The translations under genes and the position numbers were made by a program. The notes beneath the pieces were generated by a model. It ran no database searches. It saw nothing but the letters and a program-made list of their open reading frames with translations, and was not told where the DNA came from. DNA of 64,000 nt, taken from NCBI GenBank assembly GCA_905221615.1, contig CAJNDT010000335.1, positions 372,001 to 436,000 of the forward strand, in the 5' to 3' direction. Origin of the DNA: Symbiodinium sp. CCMP2592. Its lineage: Eukaryota; Sar; Dinophyceae; Suessiales; Symbiodiniaceae. Each line of letters starts with the position of its first letter. The stretch's first letter is position 1. Of this stretch, positions 11,267 to 21,900 are shown one piece after another.

Positions 11267-12397
11267 GAAAGGAAAGTGCAGAGAGAGTGACACCATCGGC
11301 TGCAGAGTTTTTGGGCTTAGAGCCTTGGTCTTCCACACAGCTGCTCCGCATGCTTGGGTTTACTGATGGCTTGCGGTATTTGATTCGGAGAGGCTTCAAG
11401 ACTGGCGAGAGTCATAATCCCTTCCTCCCTTCCTCACTCACGGCTTTTGGTGGAAACGCAAGAGCAAGGCTAGACTGTTTGGAACACAAACGCATCTCAC
11501 ATCATTCCAGGTTGTTCCTCGAAGCTAAGAGAACACGTCATGACCACCTGCTCCCGTTATCAATCGAGTGCACAACTCCAACAGCAGGGAGACATGCTTC
11601 AGACTCTCCCCACTCATCAGTTTTCGGGGCTTTAGGGACCGTCGTCCGGGCCACGGCAACGGGTCCGACTCCAGTCGTTTCTTCGTCGCGCATTTGTGTT
11701 GCCCAGGTCGACCGCTGAGTGCGCGAAGTTCCGTGCATCGTGCCTAGCATATCCGTCGATGCCGACCTCACGGCAAGAAACTCAGCACCATGGTGTCCTG
11801 GTGCAGAGGTCGGATGCAAGCAGCAGACCAGAGTCTTGCTGCTAGCTTACCGGCTTACCATTCTCAATACTGCACAACTGGCCAAGCCTGGCTCACACCT
11901 GGGCCTCGCCCAAGGTCTTACGGATGCAAATAGAACCACCTGGACGGAGTGAGAGCCGAAGCCCCAGAAGAGCTCGCAAACCTTCGGCGCAAGCGCAGGA
12001 GCTTCGGCAACCTTGGCAGTCTTGGCGAGCGCAACATCAAGCGAAGCTTTAGGCATCCGACTGGAGATGGTTATGCAGTTATGCCTGTTTTCCTCGGATG
12101 AGCCCCAGGCTCAGCAAGGTTGGAAGCATGGACTCCGTGAGCAGCTTGTCTGAAGCAGTGCAGATGTGCCGTATGCGTGTGGCACTGGCCCCGTAAGCCC
12201 CGTAATTCATCAACTCATCCTCGAGCTGTGGGTGTGCGTGTTGATTTGTTCTAAGGTCGAGTGTCATCGATTTCGGAACTTCAGGCGACTGCGGTCAATT
12301 GCCTCTGATGCTGGGGACACCTGAAGCATGTATCTTCAATAGATGCCACTTACAGTAAACTTCCAGTCAAATCGCGTCCTGTTTGGGAGGCTCATGC
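11267..12397. other. Stretch without an identifiable gene
   Basis: It lies directly upstream of the kinase gene and may hold its 5' exons or promoter. Frames on + at 11287-11718 and on minus at 11538-11819 and 11847-12056 have no recognisable motif. Confidence 0.3.
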
Positions 12398-12832
12398 TGT
12401 GGCAGACTACTTCATGAGTCCATCCGGACCCGACTTTGAGATCTTTCGGCAAGGCCCTGCCGAAAAACACCGCATATCACGGACAAACAGTGTTATGCAG
12501 AAGATGGTAGCAAAATTGTTACAAGAGGAAACTCACATCTCACTTCTAGGATCGGAATATTTCCGAGCCCTCCTCCAGTCCTTGGCTACTCCTTGGCCGG
12601 GTATCCCTGAGGGCTGGTCTCCGGTTCCCTGTTCTGCTCCGACGTCGACGAAGATCAGCTGCAGCAATTGGTGCCCGGACGAAACGGCAAGCGAGCTTTT
12701 TCTCTAAAGCAGCGTTGTCCTGAGCTTGGCTTAGCATTGGCTCGAGTGTAATGGACGTGGCGGTGGGGCTGGGGGTGGGGTGCTGATGCTCGTGCTGCTG
12801 TTTTTGTAGTAGTAGTTGTCGGAGTATTCGTC

Positions 12833-12909
<77 letters not shown>

Positions 12910-15900
12910 CAGCAGCAGCAGTAGTAGTAGCAGCAGTAGCAGTAGCAGTAGCAGTAGCAGTAGCAGTAGCAGTAGCAGTAGCAGTAGGAGGAGGAGGAGG
13001 AGGTGGCGAAGCGGCAACAGCAGTCGTCGTCGTCCTCCTCCTCGTTGTTTATGTGCTGATGGTGGGTGGTTGAGGGGGGAATTTGGGGTCGGGAGGGATT
13101 GACCTAGAGCTATGCCATGCTAAATCAACCACTTCCGTGGCATGCTCGGATAATGACAAGGTCAAGTTATCGAGGTAAGGTTGACAGCGACGAGCTCCGC
13201 TTGGGTCAATCCGATCGAGAAGCATGGGTCCCGTATTCTACAAGAGCAGGCTTTCGGTTGAAGTTGCTGCGGCGCACTGGGAACGGCACTGGATACTCTA
13301 GATGAAGGAGAAAGCAGGGGTAGGTAGCGCACTGCAGAGTCTTCGCAGGTGAGCAACGGCATTTTTCACCAGTTTTTCACCCAAAGGCACGGCAAGCGCA
13401 CCTTCTTCGCTTCAAGCCCGGCGAGCTCGCCTCCAACAAGGCCGGAGCAGCGATTCAGGGCTTCAAGATTCAAGATCTACCTCAGTCTAAGGAATGCCGA
13501 AGGGAGCCAACACGGAGGAGTGTGCTAAACCAACTTGAAAAAGCCTGAGCCACCCCCTGTCATGGATCCTTGGGTTACTTACATGCCTGGACAGCCCCAT
13601 CTTCGCCTCACAGGATCAACTCGGCACTGGAATATTTGTGGTGCGCGAAGGGAGCTTCAAGCTCATGAATACCTCGGGCAGAGAAAGCTTTCTTGGTCCC
13701 GGGTGCGTCTTTGGAGAGTTGGAACTAGTGCAGGGCTGTGCTGGTGAAGTTGTGGCAGGAGATTTTGGCGGGACATGCTTCACGGTTTCAAGCATGGCAC
13801 TGCTGTCGACCATAAAAGCTCTGGCAAGGACGATCGGGAGCAGAAATCTGCGCTTTCTTTCGGCAGTGCCTTTGTTTCGGTTTCTGGACTCGCCTGACTT
13901 GGCAATGCTGGGACGATATGCCTTCTCCATCACTCACGCAAAGGATGCCTGCATCTATGAAGCAGGGCAGATGCCCAAGGAGTTCTTATATATTGTCAAG
14001 TCTGGCTGCCTTATATCGCAATCTAATGAACGTGAAAGGTACATTTACCCGGGCGAGTGCCTGGACCAGGTGTCGGCTTGGTGCAGCAGGCCCCACGCAG
14101 AAACAGTCCGTGTTTCCAACGAGGATGATGCGGCAGGAATGCTGGCCTTCTCGTTTCAACTCCTACGGGACGTACTTGGAGACCATATGCCGGACTTTCT
14201 CTGGCGGTGCACCTTGCTGCGCATGCTTCGCGATGTCTGGTCTGATCGGCTGAGCTTCGGCGGTCCGCTCATGTGGCGAGATGATCCGGAAGCCTTTGCA
14301 AGAGCATGTATCATCCGGTCATTCCCGGCCAGCAGCTCCGAGCTCTTCTCTGCCGATGAAGCCGCCTCCATCTTGTGGTATGTGGTTTTGGATGGATCCC
14401 TGCGAAGGACCGGTGAAGATGCCATGCCTGGCTGCTCCTTTTGCATCAGTGAGGGTCACAGAGGGAAGCAGATCAGAACAACACGGGATGGATGTACCCT
14501 GGCTATGTTCCTGCAAGATGCCATCGGGACTGCAGCCCCGTATGGTGACAAGCTGGAGGTGGTGAAAAATGCTTTGATCTTCCGAAACCTTGACCGCACC
14601 CAACAAGCACAGTTGGCGGAGGCCGGCCATCTTCTGTTGAGGCGCGATGTCTTTCCAGGGCTCTTGTCGTTATGCACTGGGAAAACTGCATAGGGTTCGT
14701 GCGATGCCATTCTGCTAGGCGCCGCGGACAATTCCTCTTCAAAGAAGGTGGGGCGCACCGTTCGGGCTCTCCGTGCAGACTATTGGAGTGTAGACCTTCC
14801 ATATCGAAATCCTGCTCACGCTCATACAGGAATCCATGTGACATGTTTTTCACAGAATGCAGCCACACATGCAAGAATCAAAAGTAAGTGCCTTCTCGGT
14901 GTTCCCGGAGTTCACAAGGTCCAGCGCAGCAGTTTAGAAAAATGCCCTGGCATTATGCCACGTCCGTACCATTGTAAACCCCCTCAGGCCCTGAGGCATA
15001 TACTAGTATACTACATACAGTCTCCTTGAGCTGACACATGGTGACTGGAACTTCTTGGAACAACACTTGTGCCTCTTGTCTTGCCGCTTCTGAGTCGGCC
15101 GACTCCACCAGGGTTTCTGTGTTGCCAGACATAGGGCTCCGACCTTGCAACGAGGATGCCCACGGCCCGCATGTGGACACGAATCGCCGCACCCGAAGTT
15201 TGTCAGCTGGAGTCTTTCCTCGAAAAGACCTATCTCAGGTTCAACCGCGAGCAGATGACTGCCCGATTAGCCAAGAGCTTCGCACCCAGTTACGTGAGGA
15301 ACAGAGGTGCAAGCAGCTCAACAAGCAGCAGCAAACACTTCCGTAAGACGGTGCACCGCGGGACGGCAAAGAAGCAGGAGATGAAAAGGCGACTCGAAGC
15401 GCAATGCCCTGAGTTAATCGCTGAACTGGAGAAGGCCCGGGCAACTCTTCATCGGTGGAAGGAGTTCCATCGAGAACTCCAGGAGAATAATGAACGCTGG
15501 ACAAGATGAAGATTTATGGCTGCACCCGCACGGCAGAAGAGCTGCATGAGAAGCTCAAGAGTGAAGAGGCGCAAGATTCGAACTGGAATCCAGTTCGAAT
15601 CTTGAGGTGGATGGAGACGGAGTTGGCGGAGTCGGCAACAATTGAGTGTGACAAGTTTCTGCAGCCGGGCATCCTGGCATTGCATGGGGCTTTGCAGCGC
15701 ATCCACCTGCGAGTCGAATTAGTCCCAAGGAGCTGGGCCAGCATACGTTGATGTGACTCTCGAGGAGCGCGTTGTGATGTGCTCCGTAATCGAAGAATCA
15801 GTTGGGCGGGTTCCAGCTGACGAATAATGAGTGCTCGTCTTCCACGTTTGCTGGTGGAATACTTGATAATAACTCCGTTATTCTCAGCATTGGTTGGCGC

Positions 15901-18900
15901 GACAGCAACCGGAAATCCGCACCATGTTGATATTAGGCTTGTGGTTAATCTGAAACCTCTGACCTTCAAAAGCACCACATGCATCATCAGCATCATCAGC
16001 ATCAGTATCACGAGGACAACCATCCGAATCCACCAGCGCTATTCTCATGTAAATTATTGTGTTTCATGTCATTTCTGAGACCTCAACGGTCAAGCATGTT
16101 TCTGGAAGAACATCAGGCGGCAACATCTTGCCAATATCAGCAAAACAGTATAGTCAGGTGATCTGGCTTCACACTTCTTCATCATCAAGGAGGGCGAGGT
16201 TGTCGTGTCAAAAGGAGGCCCAACGGAACACATGTGAAACTGATATTCAGAAGCCAGACTTATCTGCTCATTCCGTTCTTTCAGCGCCTGCACACATGAC
16301 CTAGGCGAGATCATTCGGACCTTGGGCTCCTTCAGCACCTTCGGAGAAGCGGAGCGTGTGTCTCAGATGACCGGCGGATTTTTTTGAACCAGCTAGCCAT
16401 GCGAGATCTAGCTCAGCACAGCTTCCCGCATGGAGACCGTTGAATTTGGCGCTGAAGCTGGTGTCATGCTGACACCTGAGGCTACTAAGCAAGAAGACAC
16501 GATACTTCAGTGTCAAGTGCAAGTCTGCCGGGGCACCCAGACGTCCGTGAGATGCAATCATCGCCTGCAGAATCACACAAGCTCTGAATGAGTGCTGAAG
16601 CACCAGCATGGCTCTGGCTGTTGGCGAAAGTCGTTCAATGATATGTCAGGACACCGTGACAGTGCTTGCCAGGATCTGAGAGACGCGGTCAACGAGAAAC
16701 CTGAGGAATGTATGCACTTATGCTACATGAAGTACATGAAGCACAGGCCATGGACACAATGATCTTTGAGCTTCTTGTCAAGGCCGGGCTTCTGGAGGGT
16801 ACTGTATACATCTGTATAGACATGTTGGCCACTGTCTCCCCAGCATCCGAAAGGCAACTGCCCCTTGCAGGATCAGGTGTCTGAGCAGTTGCACAACCAG
16901 CTGCGCCTGCGGTCATGACCTCAGCAGCCTGTTCTGAACCACGAAGCTGCACTGACTACAGAGTGGGGTGCTGGTGCCACAAATTCGCCACGCTCACGCT
17001 CTGCATCGCCCAAGAAACCGGTCGTGGCGAAGTGATGCTTCAGAAGACTCGCTTTAGCGGCTTCAGCAGCCGTTGAGTTCCGCTTGCCCGAATCCGCAGA
17101 ATCCGATGAACCGCTGACTTCCGCTGTGAGATCGCGACTTTTGGTGGGGTCGGCGCTTGTTTCTGCTTCGGGTGTGTGTTGGTGCGGAGCCACCTTGCTC
17201 AAGCTTGGCGGCTGCTATTCACTAGTCTGTTTCCTCCTCCTGCTCCCGGGGGCAGCACTCGGGGGCCCAACGGTTCTGCGGCGGCGGAACTTTTTATTCG
17301 CTCGCCAGCATCGCTTCAGTGATGCCTACGGAACTGGGGAAGATGACCTGACTGCTGGTCGGATTTCGAGTGCCGCATCGCCGCCATCGGGCTCGTCGTG
17401 GCCACAACCCTTCGGAGGGTCGCGAGATGCTTCCGCGTTGCAGCCTGACTCAAGGTCGTTCGTCGTCTAGCTTATGGAGGCATGCAGTGCAGAGCAAGGT
17501 TTCGTAGCGCCTCGTAACACCCACTAGGTGCCCCGTGAGGCCTTTAGCGACTCCTCTAGAGGAGTTGCTCACATTTGAGAGCGTGGTGGTGAGACTTGCT
17601 GGTGCTAGCGGCCTCTGCATGAGGTGTCGTTGTTGTCGTCGTGGAATGGATGCACAGAATACAGATCTTATCTCGACACGATCATGCTCTTCCGAGAGCA
17701 AGATGTACGCCGCTCCCGCCTCCTCATGCTCCATGATCCTCTAGATGTACATAGATGTACGGATATGTTAAACTGGTGCAAACCACCGGGAGCATGCACA
17801 AGTGAAGACATCTTGTGTACTGTCGTTGAACTCAACAGGCGGGATGTCACGCAGAAGTAAGAACACGTAATCGCTATGAGTCCGTCAACCTGAACGACAA
17901 AGGCGCACGGACATTGGTCATGGCCTCAGTGGCATCTTCCGGACACCGTGGCATTCTGGAGTTGATTTCGCTTCTGCTTGTTTCATCTTGTTTCTATATC
18001 AGGAGCGTCTAATTAGGACCAGGAAGCAAGCCAGCAAACGCTAGCAAGCCTTGTTTGAGTCTGCTCCGAAGGCCTGAAGGACCTTCGAAAGCTGCGGGTG
18101 ATCGGGCACGGGACTTTCGGCACGGTGCCGCGCTGACCGAAGCGGAAGACGATTAGTGGTTGGTAGGATCTCGAACATGTTGTGGTCGTGAGTCTGAGGT
18201 GCAACTTATGGAGCATCAGCCATCTGGCATGAGGCGTTGAAACTTGAGACGCGAAGCCTTTCATAGTGAACAGTCTTTGCCAAGCTCAAATGGTGTTGAG
18301 TGTGCAAAGCAGCATAGTCAAGTTTGTTGGAACAGTCGCCATGGAGGTATGCGCTGAAGCGGATACGTCGTTCCCAGGCCTGACACTCCCGATCCGGTCA
18401 GTCAACGATGTTATGGACTCCATGAGGCAATTGCAAGAGGGCAGCAGCAGAGTCTCTGCAACGAGCGAGAGCTGTTGACGGACTTGGCTACAACCTTAGT
18501 GGCGAATCGTTAGCTCGAGGTGAGGAGGAGCTTGCAGAAGTTCGCAGCCTCAAAGCACGCCTGTCCCGCCGAGGACCATCCGTTCATCCTCAAGCTCGTT
18601 CGAACCTTCAAAGATTCAAGGCACTGAGGGAATGCGGCTGGGTAGGGCAGAAGTCGGCTTGATCAACCACGGCGCGACAGCTCGCCACTGGATCGCTTGA
18701 ATCAAGCTTTGTGCATACATGTGCATTCACAAGACTATTGGGAAGGACCACCACCGGAAACTTCAGTGCACACGACGAAGAACGCTCCCAAAGAAGTCTT
18801 GCCATGTGTCGCCTGCCAGCCCCGAAGTGAGGCCATGGATACTACTGAGAGCCCAGGGGATGCAGCTCATGGGTCGGCCACTGGCACGGCCACTTCAGTA

Positions 18901-21900
18901 CTGCAAAGAATCCGAGAAGCTCTCGCGGAGCTTCAGTGGCCCCCTGTCCTAAAGCGGACGTGGTCGGCCGCTGGTCCACCCGAAAAATCGGAGTCTTCGG
19001 TTCGTGTTCTATCACTGAACTTGTTGGCGGACAGCAAGCAAAAAGAGGAGGAGTGGTCTGCCACTCCGGAGGATGTGCTACAGTGGCCCAAAAGGCGACT
19101 GCGCTTGTTGGAGATCCTTTTGCAAGAGGAAGCTGACATCATCTGCCTACAAGAGCTGGACATGGTTCCGGAGGGAAGCTTGGAGATCGAGCTTTGCCTT
19201 GCCGGTTACCAAGGGATCCTCACGAAGCCAAAGCCACCAGCGACGGACGGCTGCGCCGTCTTCGTCAAGCAGGACCGCTTCACGGTGATTGAGGAAGCTG
19301 ACGCCGGATACGCTGCAATTGCTCTGCTGAAAGATCGTAGATCCGAGTTGCAGCTAGTGGCTGCCAGTGCGCATCTCAAGTCAGGCAAGACAGAAGTGGC
19401 AGAGAAGCAGAGACGTGACCAGATGGCGTCGTTGTTGGACCTGTTGTCACGAATGTCAACTCCTGCCCATGGAGTCATAGTAGCCTGCGACATGAACGCT
19501 GTGTCGGTTCCAGATGGCAAAATCGGCGACCCTCTCGCCTACACGGCGGCACTCAGCCATGATCTCCGGCTCCAAAGCTCATATGCAGAGTCTTCTAAGG
19601 AGCCTGAGTTCACGACGTGGAAGCTGAGACCCAAGGGCGAGGTGAAGCGGACCATCGATTACATTCTTCACTCTCCCTCCTTGTGCTTGGCGGCCCTCCT
19701 GAAGCTCCCGTCGGAGGCGGAAATGCCCACGGCCCGACTGCCGAGCCATTCCTACCCATCGGATCACATAGCTTTAGGCGTGGACTTCGTCTTGGCTGCT
19801 GATGCAAAAGGAGCCCGACGGTAGTTATCCAAAGGCTTCAAGCAGCGCATGTCAGGCATGTGGGAGCACATAGTTCAGCCCTGTCAGCTGGATATGCAGA
19901 GCAAAGGGGGTATTTCGGGCAGAGACGGCGCCCTCATGAAGCCGACAAATTAGGCCTTCAATGCACCCGAAAACCCTTAGCATGGGACCCGAACGACGCG
20001 CAGCTTCAAACAAACGAGTCCGGATGAATTCGAGCGTCCGGAGACTTCTCTGTGCAGAGTTGGAACCCGCTAATATCCTGAGATGATGGTGTTTGTATGT
20101 GCTCGTATGTTGTGTGCCTGCATGAGTCTGTATGTAAATCTACATTTGTTCAAACGTGTGTGTGTGTGTGTGTATGCGGATGCTCACACACTTGGCTTTG
20201 GCTTGTGGCCCTCGTTTGCCATATGCCTTTGCGCTCGTTGTCCTGCGCTTTCAGCTGTTGTCTTTATTGTTGCTGAAGGTGCCATTGTAGAGTCGAATGC
20301 CAACCTCCGATCTGGCCTGCTGTGCGCAGGTACGTGTATTTCCTGACGGAATTCGTCACAGGCCATTCCCTACATGACACCAGCTTCCTTTACGCGTATA
20401 AGATCGTAAACGTATGCATATAGATATGTATGGTCTGTGCGTGTACGTGCGTGTGTGTGTGTATATATATATATATGTATATGTGTAGAGATGTACACAT
20501 GTGTATGTATATATATATATGTGTAGAGAGAGGGGATAGAGAGAAAGTTGCAGATATCGTAAGCACGCAAACATGTGCATCTATATGCATGTGCCACCTG
20601 AGATCAAGTGGCAGAATGCTCTCTGGCCTCTATGCAACAGGTGGAGAACTCTTCTTCGCAATCCGCTCTTTGGGCATCCTGGCCGGATGGCAAGCCAGGC
20701 CGATCCTTTTCCAAATGCGCACCGTCCCTGAAGCGAGGTTCCTGAGTCACGGCTGCCTTGCAGGTTCTACACCGGTGGCCTGATCCTTGCCCTGCAGGCT
20801 CTCCACGAGAAGCTGCTGTGCTGCACTCTCCGGGGCAACAGTATCGCGAAGAGACGCAACAGGTCCTGAAGACGCCTTCTCAGCGCAATAGCCCAGGAGA
20901 ATCGTGTACCGTGATCTCAAGCCGGAGAATGCTGTTTTCTCAGTCGGTCCTGAAGTTCTTAGTTGTTTTTTGTGAATACAGAGTGTAGCATCCGGCTGCC
21001 TTGTGCACGTAGCTGCTTTCAAGTCATGGCTGCAAGGACATAGCCTGCGGCCCTCGGAAGCCAGCAAAACGATTCAGGTGTTGCTCGACTCTGATGGGTA
21101 TCCGAAGCTGATCGACTTCGGCTGTGCCGTGAGACTTGGTCGTACCACTCCTACAATCTGCCCAGTCCAAGTTTGCACGTATGTTGCGTGACCGTGCGCA
21201 TAAATTCCTCCGATGGCTCAGGGCCGAATCATCCCGAGGAATGGAGAAAGCCTAGTTGCCATGCACTTGTGCACCGGGGCACCCAATGGAGATGATACGA
21301 CGCTAATTCGCTTTGGCATAGCGAAACCATGGCGGAAGAGCAACGGCGCTTGCTGAGAAAGTTTCGTGTGGTTCCCCAAACATCCACAGCTCGATGTAGC
21401 GGTGTTTGGCCGTCCAAAAATGGGAAAGCCCAACCGATACAAGGAGAGAAGCGAAGGGTTGTGTAGCGAGCTGGGGGGCCGGAGCGTCACAGGAGTTCTT
21501 TCCAAAAACGGCTGGGTGAAGGGTCTTGACTTGGTGGAGGGCATGGCCTCGAAAAGGGTGCAGGATTTCCAGCTTCTCCTCCGCGTTGCAGCCAAAGCCG
21601 CCAGCTGGCAAGAAGCTTTCAATTGTGCTCGGAGAATTAACAGCCACCAAGGAGCCACTGAAGCGGCGAACTCTTGGGGAAAGGGCGGCAGTTGGCAAAG
21701 AGCTGTGCAGGTCGTCCAGACTTTGCAGTGGATGGGCTTTCGGGTCGCTGTCGAGACATTGAATGCCGCTTCCTCCAGTTGTGAGAGACATAGCTTCCGG
21801 AGAGGCTGGCTGTGGTCAATGCAGTGCTGGATGGAAGCTGCTGCGAAAGGTCTGAGAACGTCCGTCGTGTCTTTGAACTCAGCCCTGGTCTGCTTGGGCA

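Noticed and set aside
12655-13073. Poly-Leu and poly-Val frames
   Set aside because: Translations of the TAG/CAG microsatellite.
16711-16800. MLHEVHEAQAMDTMIFELLV as a kinase-gene exon
   Set aside because: It fits no position of a CNB or kinase domain, and the opposite strand is equally open.
20356-20597. Overlapping Tyr/Ile/His-rich minus frames
   Set aside because: Translations of GT/TA microsatellites in an intron.
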